A stretch of DNA of 15,121 nt from an uncultured Eubacteriales bacterium (GTDB lineage: Bacteria > Bacillota > Clostridia > Monoglobales > Monoglobaceae): contig URTH01000028.1 in the NCBI GenBank assembly GCA_900550775.1, forward strand, positions 1 to 15,121, written 5' to 3'. The translations under genes were made by a program, and so were the position numbers. Below the pieces are notes generated by a model. It ran no database searches and was not told where the DNA came from. It saw nothing but the letters and a program-made list of their open reading frames with translations. Below, piece after piece: positions 6,905 through 13,326 of this stretch (within the stretch, counting starts at the first letter, position 1; every line of letters begins with the position of its first letter).

Positions 6905-8059
6905 TTGAAGATCGGTGCGGTCGTATGTGAATATAATCCGTTTCATTACGGACATCAATATCAGATTTTGGAAGCAAAAAAAACACTGGGACTGGATGCG
7001 GTGGTCGGCGTCATGAGTGGCAATTTTGTACAACGCGGCGAGCCGGCGGTCTATCCCAAGGCGCTGCGCGCCAAGGCTGCCATTTCGGGCGGCGTTCATT
7101 TGGTGCTGGAGCTGCCTGCTGTGCTGACGCTGCAATCTGCGGAGCGGTATGCGGCATCCGCGGTCAAAACACTGGATGCAATGGGGTGCGTGGACACGCT
7201 GTTCTTTGGGGCAGAGGACGCGGATATTACCATGCTGACGCAGATTGCTGCGGCGCTCTGTGCGGAGGATGCGGATTTTTCCGCACATTTAAAGGCCGGT
7301 CTGGCACAGGGGATGTCCTATGCCGCCGCGCGGAGCGATGCGGTTCAAAAGGTGCTGGGTCCTGCTTCGGCGGCCATCCTCTGCCGTCCCAATAACATTT
7401 TGGCGGTGGAATATATCAAGGCGCTGCTGCGGTTAAAAAGCAGGATAAAGCCGGCGGCAATTGCACGCCGCGGCGCGGCGCATGATGCGGCAGAGCCGGA
7501 CGGGATTTATGCCTCGGCCTCCATCCTGCGCGAACGGATCAGAAAAGGAGAGAGCATCGCCGGGTATCTGCCGGAGGATATCGAGGCAATCTATCGGACG
7601 GCGCAGCCGTTTTTGCCTTGCGCCATGGAAAAGGCACAGTTGGCAAACCTTGCATTGATGCCGACCGATTGCCTCAGAGAGATCACCGATGTATCGGAGG
7701 GGCTGGAAAACGCATTAAAGCGCGCCGTCTTTGCCGAGGACACCTTAGACCTTGTTATTGCCGCCGCCAAGTCAAAGCGGTATGCGTACAGTCGGATCCG
7801 GCGGATTATCTTAAATGCCTATCTTGGGATCACCAAGGCGGACGCAAGGCGCGAGCCGTGCTATATCCGAATTTTGGACTTTGACGAAACGGGACGCAGT
7901 GTGCTGCATCTTGCAAAAAAAACGGCGTCGCTGCCGCTGGCTAAAAACGGAGCGCAGATTCAGTCCGATCCGGCGGCGCTTGCGCTTTGGCAGCGCGAGC
8001 TGGCGATCGATCGGATTTATCGGATTTTTTCGCCGCAAAAGGATTGCACGACGTCGTAA
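6905..8059 (+). CDS. tmcAL: tRNA(Met) cytidine acetate ligase TmcAL
   Basis: TmcAL (formerly YlbM) activates acetate with ATP and uses it to acetylate the wobble cytidine (C34) of elongator tRNA-Met, which protects AUG decoding. The 384-residue product begins KIGAVVCEYNPFHYGHQYQI, containing the nucleotidyltransferase HxGH signature (His14-His17), followed by the family hallmark GVMSGNFVQRGEPAVYPK (35-52) and LELPAVLTLQSAERYA (68-83). An RPNNILAVEY segment (161-170) is also typical. The start is TTG at 6905: AGGTGG is 7 bases upstream, no ATG is near, and the family N-terminus begins exactly here. It is divergent from pta-ackA, whose end product acetate is its substrate. The flavodiiron promoter overlaps its last codons. 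Length is slightly below the family's usual ~400. Confidence 0.93.
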   Translation: MKIGAVVCEYNPFHYGHQYQILEAKKTLGLDAVVGVMSGNFVQRGEPAVYPKALRAKAAISGGVHLVLELPAVLTLQSAERYAASAVKTLDAMGCVDTLFFGAEDADITMLTQIAAALCAEDADFSAHLKAGLAQGMSYAAARSDAVQKVLGPASAAILCRPNNILAVEYIKALLRLKSRIKPAAIARRGAAHDAAEPDGIYASASILRERIRKGESIAGYLPEDIEAIYRTAQPFLPCAMEKAQLANLALMPTDCLREITDVSEGLENALKRAVFAEDTLDLVIAAAKSKRYAYSRIRRIILNAYLGITKADARREPCYIRILDFDETGRSVLHLAKKTASLPLAKNGAQIQSDPAALALWQRELAIDRIYRIFSPQKDCTTS

Positions 8060-8072
8060 AAAATGGTATGAT
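8044..8072 (+). promoter_or_regulatory. Promoter of the flavodiiron gene, inside the end of tmcAL
   Basis: TTGCAC (8044-8049), 17-base spacer and TATGAT (8067-8072), with TG one base before the -10. It straddles the tmcAL stop codon, so the flavodiiron gene can be expressed independently of tmcAL. No terminator separates the two genes, so readthrough is also possible. Confidence 0.7.
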
Positions 8073-8082
8073 GAAACAGAAA

Positions 8083-8104
8083 GCGTTTTGTGGCAACAAG
8101 ACGC
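8083..8104 (+). other. 5' leader stem-loop of the flavodiiron mRNA
   Basis: A 9-bp stem (8083-8091 with 8096-8104, one U-G pair) is capped by the tetraloop GGCA. It begins only a few bases after the expected transcription start (~8079) and ends 18 bases before the AGGAGG site. No U-tract follows. Its position suggests a 5' stabilising hairpin or a regulatory leader (inference). Confidence 0.6.
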
Positions 8105-8134
8105 GCAGATAAGAAGAAAGTCAGGAGGATTACC

Positions 8135-9286
8135 ATGCATATTTCAGATACGATACAATATATCGGGGTCAACGACCACGATGTGGATTTGTTTGAGGGG
8201 CAGTACCCGGTGGAAAACGGAATGTCCTATAATTCCTATGTCATTACGGATGAAAAAATCGCTGTGACCGATACGGTGGATGGGCGGTTTTACACGCAGT
8301 GGATGACGCAGCTAAAGAGCGTACTCGGCGACCGACAACCGGATTATCTAATCGTTCATCATATGGAGCCGGATCATTCGGCCAATATTGCCCGATTTGC
8401 CGCAGAGTTTCCCGATGCAAAAATCGCGGCGAGTGCCAAGGCGTTTTCGATGATGAAGCAGTTCTTTGGCGATGATTTTGCCGACCGTCAGGTTGTGTTA
8501 AAGGAGGGCGACCGGCTTATCCTGGGGCGGCATACGCTGACCTTTTTGACCGCGCCGATGGTGCATTGGCCGGAGGTTATGGTCAGCTACGATGATAAGG
8601 ATCGGATTTTGTTTTCGGCGGACGGATTCGGAAAGTTCGGCGCATTGGATACGGACGAGCCGTGGGCAGATGAGGCAAGACGCTATTATATCGGCATTGT
8701 CGGAAAGTACGGTATGCAGGTGCAGGCTTTGCTGAAAAAGGCGGCCGGGCTGGAGATTCAAAAGATTTGCCCGCTGCACGGGCCGGCGCTTTCGCAAAAC
8801 CTAGCGGAGTATCTGCGCCTTTATGATACCTGGTCCTCCTACCGTCCGGAGACGGAGGGCGTTGTGATTGCCTATACCTCGGTTTACGGCGGCACCAAAC
8901 AGGCGGCGTTGCAGCTTGAAAAAATGCTGAAGGAGAAAGATGTCCGGACAGAAATCTTCGACCTGGCGCGCTGCGATATGTTTGAGGCGGTTGCGGCCGC
9001 ATTCCGTTACAGCCGCTTAGCGCTCGCCACAACCACCTACAATAACGATGTTTTTCCGTATATGCATACGTTTTTGCATCATCTTGTCAGCCGCGGCTAC
9101 CAAAACCGCACCATCGGATTGATCGAAAACGGAACCTGGGCGCCGACTGCGGCCAAGGTGATGCGAAATTCGCTGGAGCCGTGCAAAAATTTGACGGTGC
9201 TCGATCCGGTTGTCACCGTAAGGTCGGCGATGAATGCGGAATCGGCGGCACAGCTTGCCGAGCTTGCGGCGCAGCTTGTAAAATAG
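8135..9286 (+). CDS. Flavodiiron protein (FprA-type O2/NO reductase)
   Basis: This is a two-domain, cytosolic A-type flavodiiron protein of 383 residues that reduces oxygen to water and/or NO to N2O, letting anaerobes survive oxygen. The metallo-beta-lactamase-like domain (about 1-240) carries the diiron ligand set H-x-E-x-D-H (His76, Glu78, Asp80, His81), His144, Asp163 and His215 (CPLHGP). The flavodoxin domain (about 243-383) has the FMN phosphate loop TSVYGGTK (248-255) and the flavin-contacting TTYNNDVFP region. There is no C-terminal rubredoxin or flavin-reductase extension and no such gene nearby, so its electron donor is encoded elsewhere. The frame is open 15 codons further upstream, but the ATG at 8135 has AGGAGG six bases before it and the family N-terminus. 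Whether O2 or NO is preferred cannot be told from sequence. Confidence 0.95.
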   Translation: MHISDTIQYIGVNDHDVDLFEGQYPVENGMSYNSYVITDEKIAVTDTVDGRFYTQWMTQLKSVLGDRQPDYLIVHHMEPDHSANIARFAAEFPDAKIAASAKAFSMMKQFFGDDFADRQVVLKEGDRLILGRHTLTFLTAPMVHWPEVMVSYDDKDRILFSADGFGKFGALDTDEPWADEARRYYIGIVGKYGMQVQALLKKAAGLEIQKICPLHGPALSQNLAEYLRLYDTWSSYRPETEGVVIAYTSVYGGTKQAALQLEKMLKEKDVRTEIFDLARCDMFEAVAAAFRYSRLALATTTYNNDVFPYMHTFLHHLVSRGYQNRTIGLIENGTWAPTAAKVMRNSLEPCKNLTVLDPVVTVRSAMNAESAAQLAELAAQLVK

Positions 9287-9293
9287 AAGTGTG

Positions 9294-9336
9294 AAAAAGA
9301 CCGCAGCCGGCGGATCACACCGGCTGCGGCCTTTTT
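9294..9336. terminator. Two-way intrinsic terminator between flavodiiron and leucine-rich-repeat genes
   Basis: CCGCAGCCGG (9301-9310) pairs perfectly with CCGGCTGCGG (9320-9329) around a 9-base loop. The hairpin is flanked by AAAAAG on the left and CTTTTTG on the right, so both convergent transcripts meet a GC-rich hairpin followed by a U-tract. Confidence 0.92.
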
Positions 9337-9351
9337 GATTGGCTCAAAAAA

Positions 9352-11007
9352 CTATTTGACAACTTTTTGTGCATCGCAAACAGGAATCGGTGTGTTTGCA
9401 CCCTTCCATGCCATAACCTTTGCGCTGCTGTACGGTTCGTCCGTGTGGAAGGTAATGTCGGTTCCGTCAAAGGTTGCGGTTTCGGTTCCGATCAGTCTGC
9501 GCCCCTGGTACAGCGCCAAAATGACCTCGCTCTTATTCGGAATACCGATGCAGGACACCTGAACAGTCTTTCCGTCCTCAGACGCGGTCGGCTGAACCAG
9601 TGATTTTGTGTTCCATATGACTTTGCGCTTATCAAGGGCATCGTTATATAATTCTATGCCAATTTTATCCCAGCTTGCACTGTCACCCGTATAGATGATT
9701 TTCGTCAGTGCATTGCATCCGTCAAATGCGAATCCATAAATATTTTTTACCGTGTAAGGAATTGTAACTTCCTTCAGATTGGCGCAGTATTGAAAGAGAC
9801 GGGCGCTGATTTCGGTGTTGCCCTCGGCAATCACGGCTCTTGTAAGGCCGCTGCCGGCAAATACGCCTTGGTCAATAAATTCAATATTGCTTGGTATGGT
9901 AATGTCGGTCAGACTGCTGCAGCCGGCAAATGCGCAGAGTCCGAGGGAACGAAGGTTAGCGGGCAGTGTGACGCCGTTTAATGCAGAACATTCCGTAAAT
10001 GCGTAGCTCGAAATACTATCCAGACTGTTTGGCAGATTGATGCGCTCTAATTTGGTGCATTGCTGAAATGCGTAATCGCTGATGTTTTGCAGACCCTCGG
10101 GCAGCTCCACGGCGGTCAGTTTGTCACAGTATTCAAATGCCTGGGGGGTAATCACCTTTGTTCCACTTTTTACCTTGCAAGTGCCGGAGATGGTGTCTTT
10201 GGCTTGCAGCAAAAACGAGTCAAGGTATAAAACGTTATCCACCCAGTGGGAGGGATCGTCATAGTAGGCGGTGCCGTCAAAGGCAAAGTGGCCGATGTAG
10301 CTGACGCTGCTCGGAAGTTTGATATCTGCCAGCTTTTTGCATCCGCAAAAGGCGTTTGCATTAATAGCTGTCAGACCGTCCGGCAGTGAAATTTTTGTCA
10401 GGCCGGCACAATTCTCAAAGGCCGAGTCACCGAGAGTTGTGATATTTTTTGGAATGTCAATGCTTGTCAGAGCGCTGCAGCCGAAAAAAACAGAATCCTC
10501 AATTTCAGTCAGGCGCGCCGGAATGTTGACGTCTGTCAGTTTTTCACATTCGAAAAAAGCGCCGCTTCTAAGCAAAAAAACTCCGGACGGTAGGGCGACA
10601 GAACCAAGATTTTTGCACTGACGAAAGGCGTATGCGCCGATTGCGATCACACTTGTCGGAATCGTGACCGTACTAAGATTGCTGCAGAGAAAGAACGCGT
10701 AGTTTCCAATGTCGGTCACGCCGTCCTCAATGACAACCCGCTTGATTTTATCGCGGTCTGAAAACCATGGCGCCAAATTGTTCAGGATGGAAGGATTTTT
10801 GTCAATATATGCATAAGCAGAGCCGTCATAGTTACGCATCGCGCCGGTGCCGCGGATCGTCAGCGTTCCGTCCGATGACAGCGACCAGGTCAGCGAGGCA
10901 CCGCAGCTTTGATCTCCGGCAGCCCATGCGCCCTGCGCCGCCGCAGCCAGAATGCCAATGACCATACAAAGCGTTAAGAGATAACAAATTCCTTTTCTTT
11001 TCATCAT
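9352..11007 (-). CDS. Secreted BspA-like leucine-rich-repeat protein
   Basis: The product (about 551 residues) starts with a signal peptide: basic KRKG, a hydrophobic stretch ICYLLTLCMVIGILAAAA and a likely signal-peptidase site after AWA. A short N-terminal module (CGASLTWSLSSDGTLTIRGTGAM) is followed from about residue 90 to 440 by some 14 repeats of roughly 23 residues, of the form LTxIxIPxxVxxIGxxAFxxC (TpLRR/LRR_5). One longer, non-standard insert interrupts them near 245-280. The C-terminal ~100 residues hold no repeat and resemble end modules of clostridial surface proteins. No LPXTG, transmembrane anchor or S-layer domain is seen, so it may be released or held non-covalently. Such proteins often bind host or bacterial surfaces; the ligand is unknown. 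In-frame ATGs lie at 11019, 11007 and 11004; GGGGGA precedes the last two by 4 and 7 bases. It is a single gene with its own promoter. Confidence 0.9.
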   Translation of the reverse strand: MMKRKGICYLLTLCMVIGILAAAAQGAWAAGDQSCGASLTWSLSSDGTLTIRGTGAMRNYDGSAYAYIDKNPSILNNLAPWFSDRDKIKRVVIEDGVTDIGNYAFFLCSNLSTVTIPTSVIAIGAYAFRQCKNLGSVALPSGVFLLRSGAFFECEKLTDVNIPARLTEIEDSVFFGCSALTSIDIPKNITTLGDSAFENCAGLTKISLPDGLTAINANAFCGCKKLADIKLPSSVSYIGHFAFDGTAYYDDPSHWVDNVLYLDSFLLQAKDTISGTCKVKSGTKVITPQAFEYCDKLTAVELPEGLQNISDYAFQQCTKLERINLPNSLDSISSYAFTECSALNGVTLPANLRSLGLCAFAGCSSLTDITIPSNIEFIDQGVFAGSGLTRAVIAEGNTEISARLFQYCANLKEVTIPYTVKNIYGFAFDGCNALTKIIYTGDSASWDKIGIELYNDALDKRKVIWNTKSLVQPTASEDGKTVQVSCIGIPNKSEVILALYQGRRLIGTETATFDGTDITFHTDEPYSSAKVMAWKGANTPIPVCDAQKVVK

Positions 11008-11064
11008 AAATTCCCCCATTTTTTATTATACATAACCCCAAGTATAAAAAAATTCTACCGGAAC

Positions 11065-11093
11065 AGTATACCACAGTGTTTTGCGCATGACAA
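11065..11093 (-). promoter_or_regulatory. Promoter of the leucine-rich-repeat gene
   Basis: Minus strand: TTGTCA (11088-11093), 17-base spacer and TATACT (11065-11070), with TG one base before the -10. The predicted leader is about 50 bases. Confidence 0.72.
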
Positions 11094-11199
11094 TGCCTAT
11101 TTTGGAAAAATTTAGACAAAATTAGTATAAAAACTACGCCAATTTTACGCCACAAGAAAAGAAATCCGCATTTTTATGCAAGGCTCTTCGATTTTGCAC

Positions 11200-11301
11200 C
11201 TCACTTCTTCATTTTTCACTTTTACTTATTACTTTCCAAAAATCGGCAAATTTCAATGAAGAGTGAAGAGTGAAGAGTGAAAAGTGAAAAAAGGAATAAG
11301 T
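11200..11301. repeat. Heptad-repeat patch with inverted arms
   Basis: Plus strand 11257-11291 holds five tandem heptamers: TGAAGAG three times, then TGAAAAG and TGAAAAA. On the other side (about 11201-11235) related heptads of the form TCACTTT/TCATTTT run in the opposite sense, and AATAAGT (11295-11301) has an inverted partner at 11223-11229. Within the 330-bp stretch between the leucine-rich-repeat gene and ssrA, the rest holds only the promoter at 11065-11093 and the ssrA terminator. No ORF here is credible. The patch looks like low-complexity repeat DNA of the short-tandem heptamer kind. Confidence 0.6.
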
Positions 11302-11337
11302 AAAAATCGACAAGCACTGTCGTACTTGCCGATTTTT
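11302..11337 (-). terminator. Intrinsic terminator of ssrA
   Basis: Minus strand: AAAAATCGGCAAG (11325-11337) pairs with CTTGTCGATTTTT (11302-11314), 13 pairs with one G-U and a 10-base loop, ending in five T. It directly follows the CCA end of tmRNA, whose final base it touches. Confidence 0.9.
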
Positions 11338-11680
11338 GGTGGAGGTGGGGGGAATTGAACCCCCGTCCGAAGAAGTATCCTCACAAGGCGGCTACGGGCG
11401 TAGTCAGTGGTTAAAGATTCCCGCCCGGCAAAGTCCACAGACAAACTCTGCCGTTTGGTAGCTTTTGATGCATGGCCGGGTCAAAGCAAGCCCGGCGCAC
11501 GTTCACCGCGAATGTTGATGCCCCGGCTTTGGCTGCGGTAACCAAAGCGGGACAGCTGCCATTAGGCAGCGAGTGCTACGTTATTTCTAGCGTTTATTTT
11601 AAAATTTGGGTTTTTTACGCAATACCCATTGCGGCCCGCTCCTCATGTCTCTACGACCCCGTCGAAACCTTTACACCCCC
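11337..11680 (-). ncRNA. ssrA: Transfer-messenger RNA (tmRNA)
   Basis: This RNA, with SmpB, frees ribosomes stalled on broken mRNA and tags the peptide for proteolysis. Minus strand, 344 bases. The 5' end GGGGGTG pairs with CACCTCC before the encoded ACCA (seven pairs, one G-U), and GTAAAGGTTTCGAC is the conserved tRNA-like 5' region. Near the 3' end GGACGGGGGTTCAATTCCCCC forms the T-arm. The tag frame ends AAC GTA GCA CTC GCT GCC TAA (NVALAA), the same ending as in Bacillus. By alignment to the Bacillus resume region I place the resume codon at GCT (11589-11591), giving the encoded tag ARNNVALAA. A stem GCTGCC/GGCAGC overlaps the tag stop, and several pseudoknot helices are visible between about 11400 and 11560. 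The end is one-piece (not permuted). No promoter is visible directly upstream. Confidence 0.96.
11562..11591 (-). other. tmRNA tag reading frame
   Basis: Minus strand GCT AGA AAT AAC GTA GCA CTC GCT GCC TAA, encoding ARNNVALAA. The last six residues are fixed by the frame and the family ending; the choice of resume codon is by alignment with the Bacillus sequence from memory and could be shifted upstream by a few codons. Confidence 0.65.
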
Positions 11681-11687
11681 ATGTGCC

Positions 11688-11714
11688 GCCGGCAAAAAAG
11701 TGATTTCTGCCGGC
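11688..11714 (-). other. Hairpin between the hydrolase stop codon and the tmRNA 5' end
   Basis: Minus strand: GCCGGCAGAAA (11704-11714) pairs with TTTTTGCCGGC (11688-11698), 11 pairs with one G-U and a 5-base loop. It lies 13 bases after the hydrolase stop codon and 7 bases before the mature tmRNA 5' end. It lacks a U-tract downstream, so it does not look like a terminator; a role in 3'-end protection or in processing of a joint transcript is inferred. Confidence 0.6.
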
Positions 11715-11727
11715 TAAGTAAGCATTT

Positions 11728-12549
11728 TTACAGGTTCTGGAGCCACGTAACGGAAAGATCGATCCAGGGCTGCACGGCCGGAACAACGCCGCCGGTGTTG
11801 CGCGTCGCAAGCGACAAGCCGTGGGGTCCTTCCGGGAAGATATGCATCTCATACTGTACGCCGTGCGCCAGCAGTGCAGAGGCAAATCGCATCGAGCTTT
11901 CTACCGGAACGCCGTTATCTTCAAAGGTGTGCCATAAAAAGGTTTTCGGCGTATCGGCGGTGACATGGTGCTCTAAGCCGAAGTACGGACGCACCTCTTC
12001 TCTTCCGGCGATAAAGTTGGTCAGCGTTCCCATGTGGGTTTTGGCCTCTTCATCGGTGATAACCGGGTAACATAAGATCATGCCGTCCGGCTTATTCTCT
12101 GTCCCGGTGACACCGGAAAACTTTTTCACAATCTCCTTATCATAGTGTACGCCGAGGCTGGCTGCAAGATGACCGCCGGCCGAAAAGCCGCATACGACAA
12201 TCTTATCTTTTTGGATATGATGCTCCTCCGCAATGCTGCGCACATAGGCTACGGCCTTGGAAAGCTCGCAGCAGGCGGCCGGCCAGCCGGTCGGCTCGAC
12301 CGAATAGGTCAAAATAAAAGCGTGGTAACCGGCTGCACAGTACTGCATTGCAATCGGCTCTGCCTCAGATGGAGAGACAAAATGATAGCCGCCGCCGGGG
12401 CAGATGATCACGGCAGGACGGGTATCCCAGCCGGAACGCTCCAGATACGCTTCGTCTAAGATATAGGTGGTCAGTTTCGGCAATGTATTCGGCTGCGCAC
12501 AGCCCATTGCCCGGTAGTCTACGGTCATATCGACATCAAAATGTAACAT
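11728..12549 (-). CDS. Alpha/beta hydrolase, acetyl-esterase-like
   Basis: The product is a 273-residue alpha/beta-hydrolase-fold enzyme without signal peptide, so probably cytosolic. The oxyanion-hole motif PGGGYHFVS is at 51-59, the nucleophile elbow GFSAGG places the catalytic Ser at 123, Asp211 (FEDNGVPVESS) is the likely acid and His243 (EGPHGLSL) the likely base. This set matches the BD-FAE/esterase-lipase group often annotated as acetyl-xylan or acetyl esterase in gut Clostridia; the substrate is not determined by sequence. The frame extends 14 codons upstream to a TTG, but the ATG at 12549 has AGGAG eight bases before it. It lies 48 bases after smpB and 47 bases before tmRNA, all on one strand, so it is probably co-transcribed with smpB. 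No sugar-degrading gene is nearby, making its place inside a ribosome-rescue cluster unexplained. Confidence 0.88.
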   Translation of the reverse strand: MLHFDVDMTVDYRAMGCAQPNTLPKLTTYILDEAYLERSGWDTRPAVIICPGGGYHFVSPSEAEPIAMQYCAAGYHAFILTYSVEPTGWPAACCELSKAVAYVRSIAEEHHIQKDKIVVCGFSAGGHLAASLGVHYDKEIVKKFSGVTGTENKPDGMILCYPVITDEEAKTHMGTLTNFIAGREEVRPYFGLEHHVTADTPKTFLWHTFEDNGVPVESSMRFASALLAHGVQYEMHIFPEGPHGLSLATRNTGGVVPAVQPWIDLSVTWLQNL

Positions 12550-12564
12550 ACTTTCATCTCCTGC

Positions 12565-12589
12565 GTCCGAATGGAAAAGCCGTTCGGAC
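12565..12589 (-). other. Stem-loop between smpB and the hydrolase gene
   Basis: GTCCGAA (12565-12571) and TTCGGAC (12583-12589) form a perfect 7-bp inverted repeat around an 11-base loop. It fills the 48-base gap between the smpB stop and the hydrolase ribosome site. No U-tract follows, so it is not a standard terminator; it could mark an mRNA processing or stability point. Confidence 0.45.
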
Positions 12590-12597
12590 AAGTTAGA

Positions 12598-13065
12598 TTA
12601 TTGATTATATTCTTTGATTGTGCGGCGCATATTCCGCTTTGCGTCCCGCTCTGCGGCTGCCGCACGCTTATCATAGTCCTTTTTGCCGCGGCACAGCCCC
12701 AGCTTTAACTTGACGTACTGCCCCTTTAAATAAAGGGACAGCGGAATCAAGGTGTACCCCTTTTGCTGAGACAGGCCAATCAGGCGGTTGATTTCCCGGC
12801 GATGCAAAAGCAGCCGGCGCGCACGCAGCGGCTCATGGTTAAAAATATTGCCAAAATCGTACGGGCTGATGTGCATGCCGATTAAGACGGCCTCTCCGGT
12901 TTTTAAAGAGACATAGCTGTCTTTTAAATTCACCCGGCCGGCGCGGACGGACTTTACCTCCGTCCCGGTCAGCGAAAGACCGGCCTCCAGCTCCTCTTCC
13001 ACAAAATAGTCGTGATAGGCTTTTTTGTTTTGCGCAATGGTCGGATTTTTCTTTTCCTTTGCCAC
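12598..13065 (-). CDS. smpB: SmpB, tmRNA-binding protein
   Basis: SmpB binds the tRNA-like domain of tmRNA and delivers it to stalled ribosomes. The 155-residue product has the family's normal length, with [43 protein letters not shown] (10-52) as the core of the OB-fold, [19 protein letters not shown] (77-95), [32 protein letters not shown] (103-134) and a basic C-terminal tail that reaches into the mRNA channel. The frame runs 13 codons further to an ATG at 13104, but the GTG at 13065 sits 8 bases after GGGGAGG and yields the standard N-terminus, so GTG is chosen. It is followed by the hydrolase and then ssrA on the same strand, and driven by a strong promoter about 90 bases upstream. Confidence 0.96.
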   Translation of the reverse strand: MAKEKKNPTIAQNKKAYHDYFVEEELEAGLSLTGTEVKSVRAGRVNLKDSYVSLKTGEAVLIGMHISPYDFGNIFNHEPLRARRLLLHRREINRLIGLSQQKGYTLIPLSLYLKGQYVKLKLGLCRGKKDYDKRAAAAERDAKRNMRRTIKEYNQ

Positions 13066-13152
13066 GGAAATCACCTCCCCGAACGGATTGTCCGGCAATC
13101 GCAAATCCCTAGATCATACGCTTGCTGACATTGTATCCAAATATCGCCCTGT

Positions 13153-13181
13153 ATTATACTACCCTTTTTGCAAAAAGTCAA
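13153..13181 (-). promoter_or_regulatory. smpB promoter
   Basis: Minus strand: TTGACT (13176-13181), 17-base spacer and perfect TATAAT (13153-13158). It is one of the strongest promoters in the window and the last clear one upstream of ssrA, so it may also supply tmRNA. The leader of about 80 bases includes a small GATTG/CAATC hairpin. Confidence 0.85.
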
Positions 13182-13232
13182 GAAAGATCTGCGCAAACCT
13201 GCCGTTTGTCTGCAAATTCTGTCCCTTTTGCC

Positions 13233-13261
13233 TTGACGATTGCCTTGAATCGTGATATAAT
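13233..13261 (+). promoter_or_regulatory. Promoter of the methyltransferase (and probably ecfA1)
   Basis: TTGACG (13233-13238), 17-base spacer and perfect TATAAT (13256-13261), giving a leader of about 60 bases before the GTG start. It is divergent from the smpB promoter, the two -35 boxes being 51 bases apart. Confidence 0.85.
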
Positions 13262-13326
13262 GTTATATCTTGTGAAATAAAAGACAGATGCGGTAGATTT
13301 TGCCGGATAAAAAGGAGGGGACGCCG

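Noticed and set aside
11124-11149. Second minus-strand promoter for the leucine-rich-repeat gene (TATACT near 11124-11129)
   Set aside because: The -10 is good, but the only -35 candidate (TTGTGG) is about 20 bases away; the promoter at 11065-11093 has better spacing.
11257-11291. Possible CRISPR array in the heptad patch
   Set aside because: Units are 7 bp, tandem and without spacers; there are no cas genes. This is a simple tandem repeat.
11236-11339. Integration site (att) at the ssrA 3' end
   Set aside because: tmRNA 3' ends are common integrase targets, but att copies form direct repeats; here the 14-bp match is inverted, and no integrase or foreign genes are nearby.
11688-11730. Terminator of the hydrolase gene
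   Set aside because: The hairpin is stable, but GGCACAT follows instead of a U-tract, so it does not fit an intrinsic terminator.
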